A stretch of DNA of 64,000 bases from Rapana venosa (Eukaryota; Mollusca; Gastropoda; Neogastropoda; Muricidae), in NCBI GenBank assembly GCA_028751875.1, contig CM054145.1, forward strand, positions 10,046,467-10,110,466, read 5' to 3'. Shown here one piece after another: positions 11,148-23,535 of the stretch. The first letter of the stretch is position 1; each line of letters begins with the position of its first letter. Under the pieces are notes generated by a model. That model saw only the letters and a list, made by a program, of their open reading frames with translations, was not told the DNA's origin and searched no databases. A program made the position numbers and the translations under genes.

Positions 11148-14100
11148 AAAACACTAAAACCTTTACTGGCAGCAAACCTGTTACTTGAATCTTTCTTCTC
11201 TGTGTGACCAGGTAAGAATGGTGACCTTATTAGCGTTCGTTTTTTTTCCCCCCCGAGCAGTTTTGACCAAAAAGTGTTCAGACAAGTCATGTACAAAGCA
11301 TGTTATGAAAAGTTGATCAAAAAGAGTTTTATTACATTGAAGATTAAATAAACTCCCATCAAATACACGAAATCCTCTTTGCGATCTTTTTGGGGGCTCA
11401 GACCAAAATAAAGCCATACTCCTTATGTTAATTCTGTGATATGGTGGGTTTTTTAAATTGTTGTTGTCAGAGTGTGCATTTTTTGTCTCTGTGTGTGTGT
11501 GTATTTATGTTATGTATGATAGTTTCGTGTGTTGTTTGTGTTCATGTCTATTTGTAGAAGTATGTGTGTGTTCATGTTTGTCTTCACTGTAACCTAACAT
11601 TTGAATTAACTTACTTTCCCCCCAGTTCGTACCATTTATTTGGTGTGACTTTTCTCTGGAATCACTGCAGGCTGAACAAAAATGTGAAATATGAAAACTG
11701 GGCAGTCAGTGAAACGGATCTTTTGCTTGTGTTTGTTGTGCATCCATCAAAAAGTTTCAGTAAAGAAAAAGTAAAGTGTCAGTAAATAAGAGTAGTGGTC
11801 GTGTCAGTAGACTGGCTGTGACGTGCCAGATTACTAAAAAGAAGAGAGATATATAGATAGTTCATCACAGTAATGCCATAGTTTTAGTTTTCCCTGAGGT
11901 TCGGTCTTTGATCTGTTTTAAGTAGTTTTTAACATTTATTTGACATTTATGTGTAACCTCTGTTTTACCTGTGCTGACAGTGTTTGTATGGTGTTTTGCT
12001 TATTTGCTGACCTTTTCAGTTCTTGGAATTTAAAAAAATAAAAAAAGGTTCATATCTATTCCATGAACTTGTAGACACTTAATTGCTAGTTATGTTTCAT
12101 GAAGATTGGTAGGGTCTTCATGAGCGGGCCTTCTATAAAAAAAAAAAAAGAAGAAGAAAAAAGTAAGATGAATGGTAGTTTTTCCCAGTTAGCGTGTGTA
12201 TGCATGTGAATGTGTGTGAATGCCTCTGTGTGTGGGTGAATATATATATATGGGATGGGTTTGTGGTTTTATGTGTGGTGTGTGTGCGCGCACACATACT
12301 TGAATATGAAAGTACATGTTTGTGAGTGTGGAAGAAAATTTTGTTCAATAAGCAGCTGAAAGGATGAGGAGTGCATGTTGCTGTTTGAAAGATAGTGTAT
12401 GTTCATTGATCTACGTGTAGCTTTGTAACTGTGTGTTTGAGGTGGTTTGTCATTGTTTTCATAAAATTTGTAAGAGGTGGTTGATTTGTGAGCAAAAGAA
12501 ACAACAAGATGTTGCTTGTTACATTTGTTATGGTGGTGGTTGTGCTTATGGTGGTTGATGGTATTCTTAATATTTGGCTAATTGTGAATGTAACTGCCTT
12601 GAACAAGCCCATGCTTGCCAAAATCAACAAGTATATCTGAATAGTTATGTTCCAAAGCTAGTCATGTATTTCTACACATAATTATAAATATCTTTCATAC
12701 CTCATACAGCCCCAAAGTTGAAATATGGCTACCTTAATGGTGGACAAAGACGGTTGAACATGTTAAAAATCTCGCCATTGGTGAACCTCAGAGATATAGT
12801 CGAGGAACAGGGGGGGAAAATCTCATACAGGCAGTTTGAGTGCAGCAGCCTAGACATTTGTGACTATCCATTATGAAACCAGCCTTAACTTGTGTGACCC
12901 CATTTCATGGCTACAACTGAAAATAAGCAGATGAAGCCAACTTTCTTTGCAAAAACGTGTACACTGAACCTTAAACTTTCACATGGTAGTACTATCCATT
13001 TGCTCTAACATAACTTCACTTGAAGTAAAAATTCAGGTTTGATAGCCTGATTTTCAAGTGAAACTTTTTGGTGCAAACACTGCCGAAGCTGTTTTCACAA
13101 AATGGCTATTCACACAGGAACTTACCTCAAATAGCTGTAACGCACTTCATGCCCTGTACCATTCATTTTGGTATCAAATTAATCTGAAAAGGCTGTGACT
13201 TTTTGAATATACACACATCTGGAAACTTTCAGTGACAAAGTTCAGACTGGCTTTGTGGTGGATGGTCTCATTTATCAGAGCATTTAAGTTACTGTGATTA
13301 CTTTGTGAATGGGGTTTAAGTGGGAGTGTTTTGGAAAGAGTGGTAGACAAGCTGGTCCAAAGGATCCAGACAGATCATTTTTAGTTGAAAGAATCATACA
13401 TGAGTGTGTGTGCGCGCGTGCGCACGCACACACACACACACACACACACACATGCAGATATACAAGCTCAAAAAAAAAAAGAGGAAAGAAGGCTGGTATA
13501 AGTCAGGAAATAAACACACAAGCGCACATACACAAAAAAGCAACCCCAAAAAATGCAAAAAAAGCCTATGTATCCATTTGATTTGAGCATGCTTTGTGAA
13601 TATTTTGTAAAAAAACAGATATAAAGGAAGTAATTGTGGGTACAGAAGGTGATAAGAAGAAGAGATTAGGATCCATGGGTACATATTTACAATCTACGTT
13701 AGGTACAATTTTCACTTCATTTTCTGGAGCTACTTCATTCTTTTGCAAGGTTCCTGTCAACAAGACTCAGTGTTGATTCTAGGGTTCACCCTTGTGGGAT
13801 TCCCACATTTTTTGCAAAATTGCCGCAAAACGATGTGGGCAGTGCGCTCTAATGGATGCAAAAAAATCCTGGACAGCGCATTGTTGAACAAACAGTGCAC
13901 CATCGCAACTGCCGTTTGTATAATCTCTAAAACTAAGCGCCTCTTCCACGGAAGTTCTCCGTTGATGCTCCTGATTGACCTCACTTTTCACCAATCACAG
14001 AAACTGTAGTTCATCCTTATCAATTCCTGGGCAGTCGTCATGTTGGTAGGCTACCCCATGGGTGGCAAGATTTTCTGATTCGTGCCTACTAAAGCAGGCT

Positions 14101-14618
14101 GGTCCTGCTCTGTTGTCCTCTTCGTTTACGTCATTTTCCAAGAAGCCTTGTACTCTGGAAACATGTGACGTGATTGGGACAGAGGTTGTTGATGAGGAGA
14201 TAGCAGAGGCTGTGTTCCAGCAGGTTGGTTTGGAGCTGGTAGATCTGGCAAGACATGAAGGCCTAGCGGGGGCGTGAGAACAGCCATCATGGTGCAGTGG
14301 CAAGAACAATGCCTTCACTAAAGGAGGATGTGCTAATTACAGAACAGCACTTAAGGCATCACGCAAAATCTCTGCTGATCACCAGGAGGTTGTACCAGAT
14401 GAAAATCATCAGAAAGACTTCCATCAGTTAGGCGACACTCACTCACACACCCCCCCCCCCCCCCCCCCAACACCCCCCTCCCCGTTCTCTCTCTCTCAAT
14501 GTATTATCCCCCAAAAATTTTTAAAAAGGGAGGGGGAGCAAGACTTTGTCATTGGCTTTAACAACCTATCATCTAAATCTAGATCTATCTCTCTAAATGT
14601 GGAAATACAAATTTGACA

Positions 14619-14649
<31 letters not shown>

Positions 14650-14921
14650 CCTCTCAATGTTTGATCTTTGAAAGGAGGGGGGGGGGGGGAGGACTTTGAT
14701 ATTGGCTTTAATTTATGTAGCTGTAGATCTATCTCTCTGAATGTGGAAATACAAAATTGATCTCTCTCTCTCTAATTTTTTTTTGTTTGGGTGGGGGGGG
14801 TGACAAGACTTTGACATTGGCTTTAACTTGTCATTTAGATCTAGACCTAGATCTGTCTCTCTGAATGTGCAAATACAAATTTGGCCTCTCTGGCTTGCTG
14901 GCTGGCTGGCGCGCTCTCTCC

Positions 14922-14952
<31 letters not shown>

Positions 14953-15091
14953 ATTATACTATCCAAGGGAGGAAAACGACTTTGACATTGGCTTTTACTC
15001 TCTTCTCATCTAGATCTATCTCCCCAACTCTGGAAATACAAATTGGACTTTGTTCTCTCTTTCTCTTCTCTCTCTCTCTCTCCCCTTCTCT

Positions 15092-15127
<36 letters not shown>

Positions 15128-15348
15128 ATGTTATCCTAAGTGATATTTTTGTAGCTGACTTTGTGTTATACAGTAACATGTTGGGCTGTGTGTGTATGTG
15201 TGCGTGTGTGTGCGTGTGTGTGTGTGTGTGTGCGTGTGTGTGTGTGTGTGTGTGTACGTATGTGTTAAAACCAAAATACTAAGCAGTTCGGCAACCCCCT
15301 TCATGTATGGGCCAATGGCCTTTTTGTGAATAAATCGTTCGAGTTCGA

Positions 15349-15397
<49 letters not shown>

Positions 15398-18300
15398 TGT
15401 GTTAGGAGTGCTTACTACAGATTAAGTGCAGCACTTAAGGTGAATATTTAATTAATTCTTTCTGCTTGTTTGTTTTGTTTCTCTTCCTTGAAAAAATAGC
15501 AGAAATTAAGAGTACTGACAATACTGCAAGCAAGTACTACTAGTCCCCTTTTTTGGGGGGGGTAGGGGGGGGGCAATGCCCCCTCTTTTTCATTTTAGGG
15601 GGCCCTTGGGCCCCTTTTTTTGAAATCCTAGAATCAACACTGAAGACTGCAGAACCATGTTGTTGCTCCTTGACTTTTCTCCTTGTATGAACAAAAAAAC
15701 ACCTGTGGAAAAGTGTTCTTACAGTAAAGCACAAACAGCTCATGCCTGTAGTTTATCAAAAAGAGAGGGGGGGGGGGGGGGGGGGTGGAAGAGGACAATT
15801 AACTAACTACTGGATCTACAGCACAGTCCTTGTTGTTCCCTCTGATCAGTCCTCTAAGTCTTGTTGGTGTGCATGTGATTCTTTTCTCTTTTTGCCCTAG
15901 AGTGGGAGAGGGCTAGGGAGATCCTTTGGCTTCTTGTAGTACTTCACTTTTTCATGTTCCTATCCTTTGTTTTGTGACATTTTTTTTTTCTATTTTAATT
16001 TCCTTTTCAGTGTAAATGATTAGTATTAGGAATATGTGTTTGTGAATTTGTTTCAAAGCAGTTAGACTCCTGCTGTGTGTTGCTTTACCTTGGGGGGGAG
16101 GGTGTGTTCATGGGTTCATGTGTGTGTGTTGTTTTTTTTGTGGGGGTGGGGTGTTTGCATGTTGTGTGCACATGAGCTTTGTGGCATTATGAACCTGCAA
16201 ATTTTTGTGTTGAAGATTTAAGAGTCATGGATAAACGTTTATTACATAATGATAAAAGCTCGGAAAAAGCTATGGATGAAGGGTTTTTCTCTTTGTATAA
16301 TGCATAGGAAACAGTCTTTAGAATGTTAAGTTCTGAAGAAAACAAAGCAAACATCCACACATTTCTTCTTTCAGGGTTAAGGTTTTCAATATTGCCCAAG
16401 CTCTCTTTTTTACATAATTCATGAACCTATTTGTAAACATTGAACAACAATTTTGTGTCATGTCAGAATGTTATTTCCTTGGATTCAAGCACAGTGGAGT
16501 CCGTTGTCAGGAAACCTAACATCATCTCATGTAAGTTATATATTCTCATCTTTAAATACTTACAATATACTAGTCTTCTAAAGTCTACTAAAGAAAAAAA
16601 GTCTCATGATGTAGAATTGTAGGACCTGATTTCAGTCCTGTTTCTACAGCCAAGAGTAGCTGAACAAGAAAAGGTTTTGGAGTGCAGTTTTTCAGTAGGG
16701 CTTGAGGACCGGTGAAGGATCTGTAGATCTTGTCCACAGTTTATAGCAGAAATACTGTCTGCCCTTAATATGATCACAGACTTGTCAAACGATCTGCTTT
16801 TATGTGGTAGAATTTATTTTGCTTGGTTTAAAAACAAAAGTTGTTTATTCTGTTGTTCTGATTTGCAAGAAAAAAATCATAAAAGATAAACAAACAAACA
16901 AAAAATAGTAGGCTTGTGTAAGGTAGATTCTGTTTGCAGTTATTATCAAGCACGTTCTGCATTAACTTTAAAAAAAATAAGGGTGGGGGTGAGGCTGACC
17001 TCCATGAAAAATGGAAAATTACCCAAACTGAACTTAAATAATGCACATAACAGTTTGTCTGTAGTCTGTTGGTTTTTGTTCTTGGTGGTACTCTTCCAAA
17101 GTTAGAAGTTTGAAGTGAACTGAAAATATGGATTTTTTTTCCATTTCAAGTAGATTGCCACTTTAAAGTATGCTGACCATACTTTCTTTTAATGGGTATG
17201 AACCCTTGTTGTGTGGTTCCCAGAACATCCCTTGGTTGACCTTGCAAAGCTGCGTGACAGTTCCTGGAATATTCTGGGATGATGTAGTTGATGGTAAGAA
17301 GTCCCCCAATGAATATTAAGGCCATTGCAGGGCTGCAGAAAGGGTTGAAGGTCATTCAGCACACATGAGTAGTGTGAAATTTGATTGGTTTAGGGGTTAA
17401 TTTAATCTGGGATGATGTAGGTGATGGTAAGAAGTCGCCCAATGAATATTAAGGCCATTGCAGGGCTGCAGAAATGGTTGACGGTCATTCAGCACACATG
17501 AGTAGTGTGAAATTTGATTGGTTTAGGGGGTAATTTAATCCAAACATTTTGGACCAGTCACTGTCTTCCATGTTACGTGCTCAAGAAAAGTGGTGGCCAA
17601 CTTTGTGCCAGAATTTCTTGATGCATTTCACTATTTTAAGCTTTTTGATGATATTGACGGCGTGAAAGAGTTTGAGAGCCTCAGCTTGGTCGACTTAAAC
17701 AATGACAGAGACCTCAGACGATGAGGAAAGGATTGTGCAGTATTTTGGATAAACTTAACCAGTAGAAGTTGATTGTGATCTGACCGAACCAAATGACACT
17801 AGTTTTTCTGGATGCACTTTGCGACTCGACCATTGCAATGTCATGGACTTCTAAAAAATTTTTATTTTTGTTACAAGACTATAAAATAATTGTTATCAAG
17901 ACAAAGTGATACGCTGTTGAGTACTTGGCTCCACTAGAAATCAAGCCATTGTCGTGTTTTTGTCATAGAAAGCTACCACTTTGCATGAAATGAGTGTTCA
18001 CTGCCATGTTGATTGCAGTGGGGCCAATCATTACTCGGGACTTTTATTCTGAGTATTTGACGACTGATGAAGAGACACAAACTCCCTATTTTTTCAAAAC
18101 GAATGTCAAGAGTTGGGATTTACCTAATCATGACACATTTTTGCACCTCAACAACAATGCTTATTGTGTTGAAAGCAACCGTGCCTTTTTTTCCTTTTCT
18201 TTTTATCACAAACAGTACATGCTGCTGGGGACGGGATAGCTCAGTGGTCGGAGCATTTGCTTTCTCCCAGCCAAGTTAAGCAGCATTGAGCGTGGTTACC

Positions 18301-21300
18301 AGTTGGATGGGTGACCGTTTGCGCGCCTTGGCTTCAGTACAGTTCCCCCAGTTCACCCAGCTGTAAATGGGTACCTGCCCTCTTTAGGGTCAGGGAAGGT
18401 AAAGCAGCGAGGGAGAGGAGATGGGCGCCGCCCTCAATATGCTGGCCCTAGAGAAGTGAGGTCTCTGACGCCTCGCTCCCCTACGACTTTATAGGTTATG
18501 GGACTCCTTTACCTTTACATGCTGCTATAAAATTACACTGATAGAAAAGCTGGTTATTTCAGCTTTCCAGTGATCTATAATTTTACATACATAGTTCAGT
18601 TTTACATATTAAGGGTTGTTTGATCCCCACCCTGCTTCAAAACAGTGTTATTTCAGCCAGCAGCACAGAATCCTCTGTAGTTCAATGAGGGCTACAAGGG
18701 TTGATATATATTGTCCAAATGATAAAGCAGTGTTCTTTTACGAAAGTGTGTGAAAGGAAAAATTAATGTGCTATAAAGTACAGAAAGTAGAGTATTATTA
18801 GGGAAGTTTATTACATGCAGGGATGCATGGACGTGTGACACACACAGAGTCTCTCTCTCTCTTATTCAGTCTCCTGTTTTAGGGTTGTCTAGTATTGATC
18901 ACTTAAAGTGGAAAGACATTTAAATTGAAGACTGACTGACTTATTGTATGTGTAATGCTCCTAGTATTTTCTTGGCCATGTTCCACTAAATCTAAAATGT
19001 ATTCAAGGTTGGCAAGTCTGTGATCATCAAGATAAGCTTGGCGGTGTTTACAAATGATATCACAGTAATGAGAACGTAAGATTTAAAATAAAAAAATTGT
19101 AGCAAGATCTCGGGTGTTTTTGATGTACGTGAAATATTTCATGAAACCACCATGGCAGGCTCGGCCACAGATGTTCAGTACCATTTTTAGACAAGTGGTC
19201 AGTGTGAGTGTATGCAGCTAGAAAGGATTTTCTCCCATTCTCTAACCTAGTCCCAGAAGCTAGCACAGTGACTGGAAATTCATCTAATATCACTTTGACT
19301 AAACAGACGTAAAATCGAAGCAACAACAGTGACTGAAATTAAGAATTAAAAAAAAAATCATCTGCCATTACCAAGATTTGATGATCATTTCTTTATTAAT
19401 TTTTTTATTTTTATTTAAGGAGAAATAAGATTGTTGGAATGATAATAGTTCCAGTATGTTGCATTGTCAGTAATTGGGCATGTCGATCATCAAGAATAAA
19501 AGTGAATCATTATCTCTTTTTGAGCAAAGGTTTTCAGTACAACTTCTTAGTGAAGTATGAGCTTGTTGGTATGAAATAAGGACATTGCTTTTGTAAGTGG
19601 TTTCATGCTGTTCAGAGAAGTGTCAAATTAAGTGGACTCCACTGTAGTTGTGTAAGTGCACATTTTCTCCTTTTTAAAAAAAAAACCCACTCGCATACAG
19701 ACACTAATGCATGTGTGCAGTATCACATGCAAATGCACACGTGCGCGTGCGCACACACTTATGCACACAACACACACACTATTCTGATTCTGTCTATAAG
19801 CACAGCTACTTCATCTGTGTTGTCTAGAGTGAACGTATGCAGGCGATTGATGTGTTCAGTATAGAAAAATCTACTTTCAATCATGAACATAGGAGAGAGC
19901 TATGGTAATGTTGGGGAAAGATAAGAATGTGGGAGGGGTGATTGTGAATTGTTTATTCGTCTTCTGTATTTGTTTATTCAATATTCAGTCACCTGTGTTG
20001 ATTTGCATGCAAGATATGTTCATTTCAAATAATGGACTTAGTAGCTCCGAAAAGGATTTTGTGTCAGTGTCACAGACAGTGTCTGAGAATGTGCTGCAGC
20101 TTTCTGCATCAGTATATGGTTCTGTTGAAAGTAAGAATGTGTGACTTTGAAGTTTGATGGACGTACTTGTGTAAAGCTCCACTGTGTTCCAGGCATGATA
20201 TAATCAGTAGTAAGAGTTGGAAGAAAGCAGGTTGTGAGTGTACAGAGTGGTTTATAAGTGAAAACCATCCATCTATCGACAAGTTTGCCAAAACACAACG
20301 GACTATGTTAAAGAAAGCATGGGGTATCCCTTGCAAACAAGTGTGATGTTTCTAATGAAGTTGGAAGACACCCCATCGAGATTCATCCAAGAGGAGTAAT
20401 CGTGTTCAGAGTGTAGAATTGGAGAAAATGTTTTTGGATGAAAAGAATAATGTGAATATGCAGTTGAAAGCTGCTGAGAGGTGAAGAAAGTTTGCCGAGA
20501 TAAAAAGAACACTGTAAGCATGCATAAGTGTAGATTACAAATTGTGAATAGATTTTTTAAAAATCATCGCATGTGCTTTAATGCGAGCTTGGTGCCGCCT
20601 TGTGTTCAACTGCACCTTGAAGTGTGTATCATTCCTGGCCAGATGAAGGCCTGTGAGTTGTGAAAGAGATAGAGGCAAGAATCCAGTTTACATCTCTTAC
20701 TTCATCAAGCTGTCGGTAGCGTCATCAAGTTTCCTACAAGATTCAGTTGTGTTCAACGTAAAGCCCTGTTCACACAGAGGGGATTCATCATATCAACTGT
20801 GGGATTCATGATGTCAACAGTGTTCCATGATTTGAAGCAAGGGCAGCCGAGACACCAGGCTTCCCGAAAAAGCTTTTTCAGTCATTTGCAGTCAGCAGTT
20901 CTTTAAATATCATCAGTCGCATTCAAGTTTTCTCAAAATGAATCTCCAGATGTTGCTCCACATTCAGGCTGCTTCAACCCTCAGTTATGTTTGCAATATG
21001 TTACCTAATTGTGAAATAGTGCTGATGTGTTTTACATCCTCACATTCATCACAGCAAGTATATGTGTGTGTGGTGTTTCCTGCCTACGTCGTTTGGTTAT
21101 CTGGAAACGACACTGCATTTGAAGGAAATACCTCTGCAACTCTTCTGCCCCTCCAGCCTCAACATTGCTTCTTATTTCATCATACTCACACCCTGTATGG
21201 CAGTCAGCAGACATCTGCAGGGAAGAGCAGCCAGCCAGCCAACCAACCAGCCAGCCAGCCATGTTTGGAGCGTTTTCAGTTGTCCATCCATGTGCTGTGT

Positions 21301-22780
21301 ACAGCTAGCAGAAGGAAAGGAGTGAGCAGATTCTGTGTTATCATCAAAAGTTGTGTGATCCAGTACCTGTGTGTGGGAGAGGCCAGTTTCCCTCTTGATG
21401 GAAGATGCCGTGAGATCTACACTGCCCCAACATGAAGAGGAGGATCATTCAAATGCATCATGCCTGCTGCTGGTGGTGGTGTCATTTTTTTTTTTTTTTT
21501 TTTTTCTAGGTATGTCTTGGATAACAAAAAAGTAGGCATGTCTTTTGTCATATAGGTTTCTTCTAAATTTTGCTCGACTTCTCCTTGGGGAGTCTTTGGG
21601 GCACGACACTACACTGGTTTTTTCAGGTAGTGTGTTTTAGCAGCTTGAACCTGCTAGAGCCCATCCCTTACCAGGTAGTCTCAAATTGAGGGGAAGGCAA
21701 GCATTGAAGTATCAGACTGACTTGTTGCAGTTTGACTTTGTGTATAGAATATGGGAAAATCTGTTTTTGAAAAAGTCGCTGTACTGAATAGAATTGGCTG
21801 TTAAAGACTTTGATGAGAGTGAAGTTTACTTTAAAAAAAAAAAGATGCAAAACTGCAATGTAATATGAATGAAGATGAAAGAGCATTTCTATCTGTAAGC
21901 ATAAAAATGTCGGGGTGGGGGGAATGGGATATTTTATAAGTAAAGTAATTAACAGTTTTTGTTTTTGTTGATCTTTATGTCAGAATGGGGGACAGGATAG
22001 CTCAGTGGTCGGAACACTCGCTTTCCCCCAGCCAAGTTAAGCAGCGTCAAGTGTGGTTACCACTTGGATGGATGACCGTTTGCGCGCCTTGGCTTCAGTA
22101 CAGTTCCCCAGTTCACCCAGCTGTAAATGGGTACCTGCCTCTTTAGGGTCAGGGAAGGTAAAGCAGCGAGGGAGAGATGAGCACCGCCCTCAATATGCTG
22201 GCCCCTAGAGAAGTGAGGTCTCTGACGCCTCGCTCCCCTATGGCCTTATACCTTTTATGTCAGAATGAATACACTTCATCACAGATTCATTTTGAAAAGC
22301 CCCATTAGAAGACATCTATAGCATAAAAAACTAAAACAGGAAGGGGAAATTGAGAATTGGTTTTTCATTTTAAAAAATCCAACTATTCATTGTTTTGAAC
22401 AGATTACTGTCTTTATCAGAAAGGCGTTCACATTCCATAGATAGCTGTTACCAGACAGGGGTTTTTTTGTGTGTTTTTTATTAATTTTTAGTCCAGAGGT
22501 TTGTGACAAACTGACTTTAGTCTGACTTGAGTCAGATCCTCCCCAAAATTCTAAAGTTTTAGTACCCCCATCTCTACCCCATCCCCCACCCCCAAAAAAC
22601 CCACCTCAAAAGATTTCACATGACCTAGTGTTAAGATGTAAAAATCATTGTCTATTTCCAAAGGATTTTTTGAAAATATATTCATCAATCTGAGACACCT
22701 TTTTATGTGTTCAGCAGCTTCAGAAAAAAAAAATCTCTCTCTCTCACTCACTCACTCACTCACTCACTCACACATACACG

Positions 22781-22815
<35 letters not shown>

Positions 22816-23504
22816 CATTGCTTTTATATCATAAGGGTTGGTTTTTTTTTTTCTTTCTTTAGATTTATATTAAAAGAGAAAGTCTGAAGGCATAGTATTT
22901 TTCTATTTGCCTTGCCTAAAGTGTTCACAGATTTTGTTTGTTTTTTTGTTTTGGTCAGCTTGAATTTAATAACTATATTTTCTCTGACAACAGTTTTCTA
23001 GTGTGCTTGTTTGCATTTGTTATAATTAATAATTCTTTCTTTTTTTCTTTTTTTTAAAGTTGGTGATTATTAAGCAACTTTTTTTTTCAAAATACATAGA
23101 GTATGTAATTACTATAGAATGGATAGATACCAAGAAAAGAGGATGTTAACAGAATCCCTCTATTTTGCATTACCACTGTGAAAACTACGTGCTTCTTCTT
23201 CAAGAGCTGAGGATCTTAGATTATGTGATCAACAAGACACTTTGAGCTCCAATTTTTGTACATTCTGATCTGGATTTGTGAAGGTGTGTGTGTGTTTGTT
23301 TGACTGTGTGTGTGATTGTGTTTGTGTGTGTGTGTAAAATTTTGTGAAGTCCACATGGGTGTATGTGTGTGTGCATGCATACATGTATGTGTGTGTCTTG
23401 AGTGTGTCAACTGTGAGTGTGCATGTGCACAAACGTACATGTTATGTCTGCATATTTGTGTGTGATTGTCATGTGTGTATGACATGGACTTTTAAGAGAG
23501 AGAT

Positions 23505-23535
<31 letters not shown>

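Larger units (their letters stand above)
10001..13767. other. WTAP intron 5, first part
   Basis: No coding exon seen. It holds a CT/GC-rich stretch (10120-10350) whose open frames are not recognised, an inverted repeat (10883-11425), a GA/GT microsatellite (11082-11140), a SINE-D 3' fragment (12712-12812) and a CA microsatellite (13415-13453). Confidence 0.6.
13768..15642. mobile_element. 1.9 kb DNA transposon with 16-bp perfect TIRs
   Basis: The left end is CAGTGTTGATTCTAGG (13768-13783). The right end is its exact complement, CCTAGAATCAACACTG (15627-15642). Both are flanked by AAGACT (13762-13767 and 15643-15648), a likely 6-bp target duplication. A CAG start is typical of hAT ends, but hAT duplications are usually 8 bp, so the class is uncertain. 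Inside, 13780-14320 is moderately GC-rich with short open frames on both strands, perhaps transposase remnants (none recognised). The right half is mostly CT/GT repeats and a ~115-170 bp repeat. Confidence 0.65.

Noticed and set aside
14062..14318. Small protein gene on either strand (71 and 107 codons)
   Set aside because: Overlapping frames on both strands inside a TIR element, with no domain recognised. Kept only as possible transposase remnant sequence.
18228..18300. tRNA gene or 5S rRNA gene
   Set aside because: Only half of each gene is present, joined together, repeated six times and flanked by target duplications, so it is a SINE.
20938..21435. 165-codon open frame (plus) in WTAP intron 5
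   Set aside because: It has no recognised domain, a mixed low-complexity composition with CAGCCAGC repeats, no splice support, and lies in a long intron.
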